A stretch of DNA of 64,000 nucleotides from Calvatia gigantea (Eukaryota; Basidiomycota; Agaricomycetes; Agaricales; Lycoperdaceae). Of the stretch, positions 23,139-34,075 are shown piece after piece. Position 1 is the stretch's first letter; every line of letters begins with the position of its first letter. The stretch is from positions 1,054,001 to 1,118,000 of the forward strand of contig JACAAK010000004.1 in NCBI GenBank assembly GCA_025093985.1, read 5' to 3'. The position numbers were made by a program, and so were the translations under genes. A model generated the notes under the pieces. It saw nothing but the letters and a program-made list of their open reading frames with translations. It did no database searches and was not told the origin of the DNA.

Positions 23139-24585
23139 ATGTCCAATGTTCAACGACTAGCGCCCACTATAGGAGGACCAATTGTGAGAACCTACGCCCT
23201 AAAGACCGCGGGCGCTGGCACTTAAATGTACTTGTAATATAGCTTTTTGGTTACTGCTTAGATATCTTCCTCTTCGGTATACTGACTGTTCAGACATGTG
23301 AGTTTAGAATTGATACGAAACCTCTCCTTCACTAACCCGTGGCTAGACCTCTACTATCTGGCTTTCCCAAAGGATAGAAGAATGACAAAAATCATTGTCT
23401 ACTTTGTCTATGTCATCGGGGCGCTCCAAACAGCCCTTGATCTTCATGACTTCTATTCGTTATTTTGCACGCCAGAAGGTAACCGCTACCTGGAACCCTC
23501 AACAGGTTTCGACGTCCATAGGTTTGGATTCATGTGGTTCACCATCCCTGTGGGTGGTACACTCGGTACGCTGGACCCGGAGTACATTGCTTGGGGATGA
23601 TGCATGATTGACCTCGATTTGACATGTGTAGTGGCATGCGTCGTACAGCTCTTTTATGCACATCGGATACATGTGATTTCGGGAGTCAAGGTGATCACGG
23701 CAACTGTATCTGTGGTGAGTCAGGTCCAGAGGAATATCAAGGGACAAACAGGTAAATCGAATGTTTATAGTTGGCGTTTACGCAGCTAGTCTGCGGTATT
23801 GTCACTGCCGTGCTGATTTTTGGACCTCCTCATCTTGGGGGAAATGTCGCCCCAGGTCGCATGGGTCTGCTTGTGAGTCATATCATCGTTTCTTGTGCCG
23901 TTTTGTCTCTCAGACTACGCCTTTAGATCGCTGGATTGATCGGGACGGTTTGTGACTTACTCATTGCGGTTTACATGTCCTCCTATGTAGGCAAAACCTA
24001 CCTCCTCCCATGTCGCAAATCATTACTCAACCCATTGTGCAGCTTTCAAGACAAATGAGGGGTACACCTGAAACCACACAAGTCTTAGTTACGAAAGTCG
24101 TGCGGCTTCTGCTTGAAACAGGAGCCCTCACAGGTAACTTCCTGACCACATGAATTCCGACCCGCCGTAGTGTTAATCAAACCCCAACAGCCGGGATGGC
24201 CATGGCATGTGCTCTTTTGTTTGTACTGTCGTTTGGCTCTGGATGGTTTATGATCCCAGGTTTGTCCGTTGGCAAACTGTACGCAAACTCGATGTTGGTC
24301 CTCTTGAACAACCGGTTCACAATCGTCGGAGGACGAAATGCCTCACATCCAGATTTCGATATCCCATCATACCGATGCTCGGATCCGCCGGAGGTTAACG
24401 TAGGGACACTTTTATCCCACAACATTGCGTTTGCACAGAACCGCAGAGCCGAGACAGCATTCTCTGGTGGTGATGTCCATGCGATCGAGCTGAATTCTCG
24501 ACTGGGAAGAGTGTCTCAGGAATCAAAGCGGACAGGCGACGAGGCGAAGACGGAGGTTGTTCGACGATCTGTGCCTGTAGATTGA
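23139..24585 (+). CDS. DUF6534 seven-helix membrane protein, copy C, intact
   Basis: Exons 23139-23183, 23243-23297, 23347-23565, 23632-23714, 23771-23872, 23927-23986, 24043-24133 and 24191-24585 splice with consistent phases to 349 residues. The leader is different and longer than in copy A (MSNVQRLAPTIGGPI); the ATG is chosen because it is the nearest in frame. Helices, the LVCGIVTAVLIF segment and the KLYANSMLVLLNNR hallmark are conserved, and the tail is 7 residues longer than in A. It is the unit-2 partner of copy A and lies in the same direction as copy D. Confidence 0.87.
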
Positions 24586-24619
24586 CCTGGCGTGTCAAAT
24601 TGAACGAAATAGGTGTCAT

Positions 24620-25510
24620 CGGAATTATACAACCTTATTTTCCACTACAGCGCCTCTGAACACAGTGCCTGGAACATCTCCCAGACCTATGGTATATGAT
24701 ACTTCCCCAAGGGTGTGTGGTGCATAACAAAGTTCTTTGGAGCTGATGCGATGTCCGTGGGAGCTACGTGCAAAGTATATCAATCTGTGATACAGAAAAG
24801 AGGGAAGAGTAAACATGTAACATTCCAAAAAAAAAGCAGCACCTCCGTCAAGAAAACGATGCACCAATGGTGCATTAATGGTTAATGAATGGCGTTCTTG
24901 CGGCTTTAGAAGTTGCCTCCGATAAACAAGCTCACGGGTGAAGATATGTGATTGAACACGAGAGCGTTTCATCCAACCCCCAAGATAGCGGGGATCACCC
25001 TCGGGTATGTAGTATTGCCCGTGCCGAGAAGTACCCAAATCAGAAGTGGGGGGGAGGCGATCTGGCATTGGGCGCGAAGAAGCGAAGGTGGGGGTTGTTT
25101 GACGATCTCCAATGTAATTTTGTTTGACCAGGCTGTGACAAGCTGAACATATAGATGTCACCGGAGTTACACAACCTAACAGAACCCTCTTAAACACACC
25201 GCCTAGAACGTCCCCCAGATCTATGGGGCCTGGTACATCTCCAATGGCGCGCGTTGCATAACGAAAACTCTTCGGGCGCTGACACGATGTTCCAGGGGGG
25301 CGAAATGCAAAGCGTTTCAATCTGTGATCCAGAGAACAGGGGAGAGCAAACATATACGTAGTATTCTAGGGACGGCGCCTTCATCAATGACGAATAGAGG
25401 GCGTTCATGTGGCCTTAAAAGTGATTATAAAAAGACTCACAGGTGGAGAAGTGTGAATGAATATGAAAGCGTTTTCGTCCAACCTGCATCAAGCAATGCA
25501 TCGAATAGGC
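24620..25510 (-). pseudogene. Two MSS1 last-exon remnants interleaved with BTB exon pieces (after DUF6534 C)
   Basis: Minus strand, two separate decayed copies of the MSS1 final exon: about 24,790-24,650 (SSKELCYAPHTLGEV, then GLGDVPGTVFRG) and about 25,300-25,190 (RYATRAIGDVPGPIDLGDVL, then GGVFKRV). Between them, about 25,070-24,890, lies a BTB piece reading SRHGQYYIPEGD and, after a gap, QSHIFTREL and RRQLLKP. Another BTB exon-2 snippet is at about 25,410-25,500. A 242-codon minus ORF (25,353-24,625) runs through much of this, fusing MSS1-, BTB- and MSS1-like segments, but it has no proper start and its frame wanders between families. The unit-1 counterpart has only one such set. Confidence 0.75.
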
Positions 25511-25922
25511 CAGGTCGGAGCATTTATCTAAAGCTTTGGTACGTACTCTCTGGCTCGCTAGCATGATCGCGGAACGTGCTCAGTATCAGGTCAACAGACT
25601 CAACGTGGAGCTGTTTGGAATTTGTTCCCAACTTCCGCGAAGCCTATTCAAGCGGATAGTGGCGATTCTGGGAATACTCCGCCGATTCCTGGTGGGGCAA
25701 TAGTTACAGTTTGGTGCACCTCGATGATCTGGCCTTGCTGTAATTTTTTTCGGCAGTTGTTACCACCATGAAGGTTCTTTCGGACCTTCCCCCGCGGCTT
25801 AAAGCTTGAGGCCCAAATGTTCTGAATTCCCACCCAGCCACAGCCTGCCCTCACACCTTCCTTCAACTAGGGACAAGCCTGGGGCCTTAACGTTTGATAC
25901 CCGGTCGTCGACATTCTTTGCA
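25511..25922. other. Upstream spacer of DUF6534 D
   Basis: Aligns with the spacer before copy B (17,465-17,917), including the cttaaagcttgaggc stretch and the Cys-poor pre-ATG sequence ending cgacattctttgca. Probably holds the promoter. Confidence 0.55.
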
Positions 25923-27316
25923 ATGACGGGTATAAATGGACCAATTGTGAGGGACTGCACTTTGAATATTGCTGTTGCTGGTATTTCTGACATGCGTTTC
26001 TCCGAATAATGTAGCTTTTTGGTTATTGCCTAGATATCTTCCTTTATGGCTCCCTGACCGTTCAGACTTGTGAGTGTAGAACTAATGCGGACTCTCTGGT
26101 ACCACTGACTCGTGACCAGACCTCTACTATCTGGCTTTCCCAAAGGATAGAAGAATGACGAAAACCATCGTATACTTCGTCTATATCATTGGGACACTTC
26201 AAAGCGCTCTTGCCTTCCATGACTCCTACACGTTGTTCTGTACGCCAGAAGGTAGTCGCTACCTGCAACTTTCACCCCCGTATTTGGACGTCCACAAGTT
26301 TGGATTCATGTGGTTCACCGTCCCTCTCGGCGGTGCGCTTGGTATGTTAGGCATGGGACGTGTTGTTTTGGATCTGACCCTGGTGGCTTGCATAGTTACC
26401 TCGGTGGTGCAGCTCTTTTATGCACATCGCATTCACGTGATTTCGAAAGCAAAGAGGATCACGGGAATTGTGTGTACGGTGAGTCGGAAGTCGGGGGAAT
26501 ATTAAACAGGCAAACTGAATGTTTACAGTTAGCATTGGTACAACTATTCTGCGGTATTGTCTCCGCCGCATCGATCTTCAAGCCTCCCCAATCTGTGGAC
26601 GACGCTCGGTTCGTTGGAGGCCTGAATCCATTGGTGAGTCAGACCCTAATTCTTTGTAGTTTTGCCGTACACACTGGCTTTAGATTGGGGGGTCATAGGG
26701 GCAACTTGTGATCTGTTCATTGCGATTTACATGTCGCGTTATGTCCGTATATCCCTTCTTCATTTCAGAAACCATTGCTCAATCCCTGTGCAGCTCTCAA
26801 GACAAATGAAGGGCGCATCTAAATTTATGCAGGTCCTAGTCACGAAAATTGTGCGACTTCTGCTTAAAACAGGGATCCTGACGGGTAACTCCTAACCAAA
26901 CTATTATATTTTATGGTATTGGTCAAATCCCGGTAGCCGTGATGGCCACGGCGTATGCTATTCTGTCTTCCCTCGCGGTGTCTGAAATCAGCTGGTTTAT
27001 GCTTCCAGGATTATCCCTTGGGAAATTGTACGCAAACTTGACGTTGGTTCTCCTGAACAACCGCTTCACAATCCTTGGAGGACGAAATGCGCCGCATCCA
27101 GACTTCGATGTTGCATCATACCGCCGCTCAGATTTGGCGGAGGTTAACGCAGGACCTGTTGTATCCCATGGTATCGCCTTTGCACGCGGCGGTCGAGCCG
27201 AGACGACGTTCTCCGGCGGTACGGTCCATACGATGGAGTTGCAATCGAGACGAGTGTTTGAGGAATTGAAGGAGGCAGGCAACAAGAAGGCGGAAACGGG
27301 AGTGTTTGATGATTGA
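25923..27316 (+). pseudogene. DUF6534 seven-helix membrane protein, copy D, one-base deletion in exon 6
   Basis: Exons 25923-25946, 26015-26069, 26120-26341, 26396-26478, 26529-26633, 26684-~26742, then exon 7 ending 26886 and the last exon from about 26,938 to 27,316. The layout equals copies A-C. In exon 6 the G run after the acceptor (attggggggtcatag) is one G shorter than needed: as written it reads IGGS followed by TAG. With one more base it would give an IGGVIGATCDLFIAIYMSRY-type helix like its paralogues. The last exon is intact, with KLYANLTLVLLNNR and a tail ending ETGVFDD. A homopolymer-length miscall could explain it. Confidence 0.82.
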
Positions 27317-27378
27317 AGCCTGTAGTCTGATCTGGCTGTACCAGAAAAACGAAAAAGTTGTTACGGAACCATCCAACC

Positions 27379-29482
27379 TCATTTTCCGATACAGAAGTCT
27401 CTGAATACAGCGTCTAGAACATCTTCCACATCTATCGTGCCTGATACCTTGCCAAGCGCACGTGCTGCATAACGAAGCTCTTCGGCTGCCAGCACGATAT
27501 CCTCAGGAGCTGCGAGCAAAGTAAATCAATGTGTAAGTCGGAATAGAGGAAAGGGCAAACATACGACATTCCAAGAAAGCCTGCAAGAATGTGCAAGCGC
27601 TCTCGAGATGGACTCGATGGCGTGCACGCGTGATTATAGGCGCTTGCGCATTTTGAATCTCTTTTCCGTCCGCTCCAGGTTGTGGTGAAGAGAACGAGTA
27701 AAGGCGGTGTAATTCTTTCCCAAAGCCCTCCAGGAATGGGGTCGTTCCTTCCTGTTTCGAAAGGCTCAGGATCCAGAAGCGATTCGCCAGAGATGGGGGA
27801 GATTCGGGTAGTGGAGGGAGTAGAGACAGAGAGTTGTCGGAGCGGAGTTTGCCAAAATTGATTTCTCCATCGATCAGGTCCGCTTTGTTCAGTATGAAAT
27901 ACGTGTTTGGAGTGGCAAGCTCGCGAATGGTTTCTGGAAGTTGAATAGTCCATGTATTTCCCGGCTTCGGCTCACTAGGAGGCATTAGGACGTTGGGCAA
28001 GGACAGCACACAGAGGGAAATATCCGCTTCTTTAACTCTGCGGGGAATTGGTGGTTAGAACGTTTGGAGTTCCGTCAGGATTATCAGGGAGTTCAAACGT
28101 ACGCATCTATGCCTTTACCGATTCCAATAGTTTCAACTACGTCATTGGTTTTCCTCAAACCTGCTGTATCAGCTACGACCACTGGTATTCCCCCAATGTC
28201 CAGAGTCAACTGGAGGACATCCCGCGTAGTACCAGGAATAGGCGTCACAATTGCGGCTTCCCGCTGAGCTGAACATGTGTGTTAACGGCCTTCCGTATTT
28301 CAAGAGTGGCCGACGTACCAAGGTAATTTAGCAGGCTGCTCTTCCCGGCATTAGGAGGTCCAAATATGGCGAGCTTGACACCGGAGCGAATGATCTCGCC
28401 TCTGCGATTGTCAGCTAAGTGTGACTTAATCTGTGCAAGCAATACTTCTGCTTCTTGACGCGCTGTGGGTGATGGATCAGCACATGCACCTAGGTAAACG
28501 AAGAGGGCAACACGCCTTGGTCGAAAACACCCTCTTCCAAATCTTCACCTTCGCCAAAATCAATTAGAGCTTCGACTTGCGCAAGGCAATGGATAATTCG
28601 CGTTCGAAGGTCATCAAAAACCCTCCTTATTTCACCCTTCACGAAATTTCGCATTAGTATATATCAAGGTATAGCATATATCACCGTATCTCACCCACCC
28701 AAGCGCCTCTCCCAGCAACCTTTCTCTGCTCCTCTGTCTCTGCATCAATCAGGTCCGCCAAACCCTCGACCTCTGTCAAATCCAGTCTTCCGTTCAAAAA
28801 AGCGCGTTTCGTGAATTCTCCTGGTTCCGCGGGACGGAGAAATGGCAATGTTGAGAGTGCTCCGAGGAGTGTAGCGAGGAGAGCTCTGCCGGAATGGGTA
28901 TGCAATTCTAATGTTGGTTCTGTAGTGAAGGATTTGGGGGCTGGGTGGAGAATGAGTACAACCAACCTAGGATGCAATGCATACGAGAATCTACCTTGAA
29001 AGAAAACAGATAAGCCGTCATCTATGACCTCGTTCGGATTTTCCGGGTGGACGATTTTACAGCGTTCCAGTTTCCAAGGTGTTGGGTACGACCTGTTTTT
29101 GTTGGGCCGCACCATCTTTCGCCAGACGTCTAGAGCTTCCGGACCAGAAACACGTATCACAGCGACACCTCCTTTACCAGGCGGCGTTGAGAGTGCATAG
29201 ATTGTTTGTCTTTGGGCGTCAGTAACGCGTGAGTTGCGCGCTTGGTGTTGCAGGTGCAAGTGTTACTGGGTCAGTCAGATGTGTCGTGTTAATACGAGCG
29301 GTGGGGTAGGAAGAAAAAGAGGAAGCATATTTTGAGACAATGACAAGAGGTCGTGGTGATACACGATGAGCACGAGATATCATCCGAGTGGTTGTTATTC
29401 TAGACGTCGCCTGCAACATCGAGGTCAAGACCGAAGAGAAGAAGGCCGATGGACCGGAAGCAGGGCCGTATTGCCGGGTCAA
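27379..29482 (-). CDS. MSS1: MSS1/MnmE-type mitochondrial tRNA-modification GTPase, copy 2, one frame break near the N-terminus
   Basis: The minus-strand product has the full MnmE order: presequence rich in Arg/Ser/Thr (from 29,482 or Met at 29,419), TrmE N domain ([21 protein letters not shown] ... [22 protein letters not shown]), and G domain with G1 [10 protein letters not shown]2 [10 protein letters not shown]3 DTAGLR and G4 NKAD. The final exon [22 protein letters not shown] ends FCIGK, whose Cys is the invariant C-terminal cysteine of the family. An inserted T near 29,223 (cgttactg versus cgtactg in copy 1) puts the presequence out of frame. Intron 28994-28941 is in frame and stop-free. 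A GC donor fits the intron before [16 protein letters not shown]. The exon 2/3 join near 28,690-28,620 is unresolved. It is convergent with DUF6534 D and upstream of ERG27. Confidence 0.85.
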
Positions 29483-29641
29483 TCTTCATTGGTTCGGATG
29501 AACGAATCCAGTGCCCAAAGGATAAGTATCAATTCATTACGAGGAGGCGATAGTATCTAACAAAATTATGACAAGAATACGAGGGTATATGCCTCACTGG
29601 ACGCTCGCGTAGCACAGCAAAGCAAGAGATCCGTACAACTG

Positions 29642-31063
29642 TTAGGCATCCGTGTCCATCATGCCTTTTTCCTGCTCCTTCAAGCTCTGATATAACGCAT
29701 CGCATTTCTTCAGCAATGCCTCTCCCTTGGCGCAGTTTTCGTCCCACTGTTTCACAGGTGACAGTCCAACTCGTTCTCTCCCCCACCAGTCGGTCTCAGC
29801 ACCATACCGTACGGGCTGTGATGAGAGAGCGAAGAAGCATAGAGGAGCGAGGATGATGTGCACGGATGCGATTGCAGCTTTGTATGGTTCAATGCTGTGA
29901 TGTACGGAGCCTAAGAATCGCGCCTTGACAGGGGTTGTTAGTTTGGAAGATAGCAGCACTTGAGGGGGCAACATGAAGACATACAAGATAAAACGCCCAC
30001 ACTTTGAAAATTTCCAAAATAGGGCCTGTCAATGCTTGGCTAACGTTCGTTGAACAAACTCCGGGCTCAGAGATGAAGTGTCGGACGGGACGTGAGGCAG
30101 GTTCCTCCTCTAGAGCCCTCCGCGCCAAGAGATCTAGATGAGTTGCCATAAGGTCAATCTGGTATTTCGAGCTCTCATAAGAGTGCTCGGTCTTGACAAG
30201 CTGCCAGTCGTCGCTATTATAGAAGGCCGGTGATGCTTCGAGGGAGGACGCCCAGACGACACGACCGCCCGTTGGTGCAGCCCTGAGCAATTGTTGGAGA
30301 CCACGGAACTACGTTCAAGTATGTTAGAATAGGTACCGTAGTATTCAGGAACCAGAAAACCCACGAGGGTATAGTGTGCGAACATATTACACTGCCATAC
30401 CCAACCTAACCCATCGACGCTCATTTCTCCTTGATTTTGGCGGTAGTATCGTGGTGCAGTGAGGGCGTTTAAGGGTTCAGTGAGACATTGGACAATACAA
30501 GAAGGCCAATGTATCCCGATAAAGCTTGCAAGCCCAGCATTGCATATTAGATCGGTAATATATGGGTATCTGACAGAAATTGTGAACAGGACAGGCACAA
30601 AAATGAGGCGGCTCACTTACTGGCGTGAAATTTCCTCCGTAAATTTAAACACGCTGTTCATCACCGCCAGATCCAGCTGATGAATTCGAATATCTACCAC
30701 TTCCCGAAATTGTTTTGCGTGAACGTATTCATCCGGATTCTTCTTCAACCCCTCGATATACGTGTCCAAGAGCTGCAGTAACTTCTCTCTGGCGGCCTCA
30801 GCTCGTTTTACGCTTCGGCACGCCATTATGAGCATAATTCCTTCATACTTAGAAGAAGGATTGTCCTCCTGAGAGAAATTTCGTAGTGAGAACTTTTGTG
30901 GTAATGCATCATTTGGATCGGGATGGCAGAGTTGGTAGAGGAGGCGTTGGCAGATGCCAAAACCGACACCACTTGAGAGTTTTAGCGGGGATTGTTTGAT
31001 AAAATAGTCGTATGAAGCTCACCCGTTGGCACCAGTGACTATTGTAATACGCCTCCCGGCCAT
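29642..31063 (-). CDS. ERG27: 3-keto-sterol reductase (ERG27-type short-chain dehydrogenase)
   Basis: Five exons, 31063-31023, 30971-30621, 30569-30365, 30308-29985 and 29923-29642, with GT-AG introns of 51-61 nt, give 400 residues with no break. It begins MAGRRITIVTGANGGVGFG, the TGxxxGxG cofactor motif of short-chain dehydrogenases, followed by IMACRSVKRAEAAREKL. Next come ICNAGLASFIGIHW (NAG motif), GRVVWASSLEAS, and the catalytic YESSK (YxxxK). The C-terminal half reads SIEPYKAAIASVHIIL and LLKKCDALYQSLKEQ. This layout matches ERG27, which reduces the C3 ketone during C4 demethylation in ergosterol synthesis at the ER. It is the complete version; a truncated duplicate is at 21.7-22.2 kb. 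Confidence 0.88.
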
Positions 31064-31315
31064 GGACACACTAAATTGATGAAGAAACACGACAACTGCT
31101 GTGGTCGTACGAGTTGTCACGTGTAGTGCGTCTATTTACAGGTTCGATCTCTCGGTGCAAGCTGATACATGGCATCACAGATTCCAGTTGCGTTCATCCT
31201 AAATGTTTAAAGATACTCTAGAAGTTCGGCCCCCATAAATACACGCCCTAAATAAACGCGAATATCTGTTCTCAGTAGATTCCAGAGTATTTTAAAACCT
31301 GCTGGGTCATTTCAG

Positions 31316-32356
31316 TCATTTCCCGTTATCGAGGAACTTCGCCCACTCCACTGGGTCCATTGAATAACTCTCTGTCTCGGGATCCGGAAACGACCCGTTG
31401 CGGACGGCTTCGTTATAGTTTTTTATTCCTGTATCCCTGATGGTTTTAAGGTCTGCAAATCGCCTTACGAACTTTGCTTTATGACCGGACCATGTACCCA
31501 TGATGTCGTCCAAGACTAACACCTAAATCATAACTCGTTAATATCCGGAGATAAAGGCAGCGCACCTCCCACATACCTGTCCACTCGTCCCGGGACCAGC
31601 GCCTATACCAATCGTTGGAATTTTCAACGCTTCCGTGACGTATTTTCCAAGCTCTTTTGGGACTGCCTCTACAACCATGGCGAAAGCTCCAGCTTCTTGG
31701 AGAGCTAAAGCATCTCCTACGACCTTCTTCGCGCCCTCTACACTCCGCCCTTGCACTTTATAACCAGACAAGGATGTGTGCCTCTGTGGCAGTAGCCCAA
31801 CGTGCGCCATTACTGGAATGCCAACTTGGGTTAAGCTCCTGACAACGTCTACGATCTCTGTCCCTCCTTCCAATTTGACACCTTCCACACCACCTTCCCG
31901 AACCATCTTCACTGCATTCTGCACCGCATCTTCGACGCTTACTTGATAGGTCCCAAAAGGCATGTCAGCGACAAGGAATGGATGAGTCGTACCCCTTGCG
32001 ACAGCCTTGAGATGGTGAATCACCTCGGCCAGCGTCAGCTGTGTCGTCGAAGCATATCCGAGAGCAACCTGTGCTAGAGAATCGCCAACGAGGGTGATGT
32101 CGGTGAGAGGGGATGATGAACATGCAAGTGCCGTCGGATAATCGTATGCCGTGATCATCGTAATGGGCGTCTCAGACGCCCGGAGAGCATGAAGCGCCTG
32201 AATGGTGACCTTTTTACGGGGCAGTTGGGGGGACGAAGCAGCCGCAGATGGGGAAGTAGGTGGTGGTGGCCGTACGCTCATCCATCGTCGTTGGCAATGT
32301 CGGATGACTGGGTGTGATGATGTCGAGATCGAATAGAAGAACTTTTGAAATGACAT
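31316..32356 (-). CDS. ECM31: Ketopantoate hydroxymethyltransferase (PanB/Ecm31)
   Basis: Exons 32356-31577 and 31522-31316, separated by a 54-nt intron 31576-31523 (GTATGT...TTTAG), give 328 residues. The first ~35 residues ([11 protein letters not shown]... HCQRRW) look like a mitochondrial presequence. The TIM-barrel follows with [26 protein letters not shown] (metal-binding Asp), [29 protein letters not shown] and the catalytic Glu in [11 protein letters not shown], then [21 protein letters not shown] across the splice. It transfers a hydroxymethyl group from methylene-THF to 2-oxoisovalerate, the first committed step to pantothenate. Intact; same direction as ERG27, 253 bp away. The region 31064-31315 between them is noncoding. 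Confidence 0.92.
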
Positions 32357-33755
32357 TTGATCAGTATTGAAAATATAAATATCTCGATGACGAGTTTTTG
32401 GGGTACTTAGAAATGGACGAGGTGAAAGGAGGGTGTAACTTGTTTTATAGCAGAAATCTGTAACTTTGGAATCAGATCATCGATAGGGGCGCTCTGCTCG
32501 GAGACAGCAATGATGAGGCCATTTGGTGGCACCCCAATCCACAAGACGCGGATCACAGGTACCATTTCGTTATTCCCACGCCGGTTATTGCCTGATAAAC
32601 ACATGCCGGATCTTTGTTAGGAAATCTTTCCCTGATAAATATCCCACTAAAACCGACCGACAAGCAAATATCGGATGACTTGGCTCATTGGCAAGTAAAT
32701 TCAGGAAGTAAATGACCCCATTCCGGATCACCCCGACCCGCGCAACAAGATTGCGGAAAGATCGTGTCATTGCTAGCGCTCATACGAGTCTGAGTGTGAA
32801 TTCCTTGAGTCTATCGCAATGTTCCATACTTACCATTCTACATCAGATGGGTTTGACTATGTACATACCAACCAATGAATTGGCAGGATTACGCGGCCAA
32901 GTTCGATCACAGGTAAACCACCACCTGGAACAAAAGACACAGCCGTCATTCACGAGAATTGCTGCATGCGAAGCGACGTTCATTATCTCAAATCGGTATA
33001 GCGGGGGCATGAACAGCAATGCTTCAGTCCGCTTCTTCGACATTCAACAGATGGTCTCGCAACCTTGGTTGTGTCCATTCTTTCCGACCCCGAGGGAGGG
33101 CCCCAGATGCCGCCCACACCCCAAAACTAGACCCGATTTCTGAGTGGGAGGTTCATTCTAATCGTGGCCGGGAAACTAGCCTTGGCCGTCTATGCGGGAT
33201 CGTATGAGGCTAAGAACGCGCGAGTGTCTGCAAACGGTCGCTTAAGTTCGAGTTCTGTGAACGTTACCCTGACGGCTCCGGTCGGTGCTCTAAACAGTCT
33301 CAGTGACTTCGCCACCCTTGCATCTCTTCCTGATTTTGACCGTTCTGGTGGGACATGGCCCAACTGAGAGCTCGAGAGGATGGTTGGCGTAGTAAGAGGC
33401 GGGCATGGAGCCTGGCGAAGGCGATAATTTGATACATGATATACGATATTCAACTCTGACGGCGTGTTACGATAAAAGCACCTGCGATGGCGCAGACCGA
33501 CAGACTAAACTCCCCGACAGAAGACACAAAGCAATTAATGGGTGAGGTTCCGATTATCGCCCAAGTATCGTTGGCCCTTAAAGTTGAAGGACCTGCGGCC
33601 GATATTATCCGGGAAGTATTTTTATCTTTCTTCCTGGTACACCAGCTGAGAACGGACGTCGAAATCGGTCGCTTGATGGACGGTACCGCTTCATTAAACA
33701 ACAAACGAAATTCTCTATGTCTTGAGAGGACGTGCACCTACACCGTGAGTGCATC
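32357..33755. other. No recognisable gene; right part duplicated at 36.0-36.65 kb
   Basis: Short ORFs (for example 32,712-33,143 +, 33,164-33,367 +, 33,737-33,450 -) carry no motif I recognise. From about 33,150 the sequence is clearly repeated, in decayed form, at about 36,050-36,650 (for example the stretch ccttggccgtctatgcggg against ccttgactgtccacgcaag). Whether an exon of some gene lies here cannot be told. Confidence 0.5.
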
Positions 33756-33759
33756 CACG

Positions 33760-33990
33760 CAGTCTGATGCCCAGGCCTTTCTGAACTACCATATGTTTGC
33801 CGCTCCGAGTTACTACACAGTGACGCATTATGCTTGCAGCTCCCGAGGGTATCATGTCAGCGGCCAAAAAGCTTCACGCGCCCTTGGCAGAGCATTATAG
33901 AATAACAAAGTGTTCCAGATGAGAGTGTTCTATTTCGGGAACGAGGGTTGGAGAATTCCGATAACACCCCTTTCGTTAATTCGGTTCAAA
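33760..33990 (+). pseudogene. MSS1 last-exon remnant linked to DUF6534 E
   Basis: Plus strand: CAGGCCTTTCTGAACTACC (AFLNYHMFAA, compare [10 protein letters not shown] in MSS1 copy 2), then an intron-like stretch. A last-exon-like sequence starts near 33,838 (gcagctcccgagggtatc) and ends ...gtgttctatttcgggaacgagggttgg. It has an internal deletion of about 20 bp and no open frame. As with copies A-D it lies convergent to the DUF6534 3' end. Confidence 0.75.
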
Positions 33991-34075
33991 CAAATCAGAC
34001 TATTACACCCCACTGATCAAACATCTCCCTCCTCCGCTTTCTTGTTGCCGACTTCCTTTGATTCTTCGGGTAATA

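Larger units (their letters stand above)
22162..30165. repeat. Tandem segmental duplication, unit 2
   Basis: Second copy of the unit: truncated BTB, DUF6534 C, DUF6534 D, MSS1 copy 2 and ERG27. ERG27 continues past the repeat to its full start at 31,063. The right limit is the ERG27 position equivalent to 22,161, near 30,165. Unit 2 keeps the better MSS1 and the complete ERG27. Confidence 0.85.

Noticed and set aside
24625..25353. 242-codon minus ORF as a novel gene
   Set aside because: It is a run-through of decayed MSS1 and BTB exon pieces in changing original frames, with no proper start.
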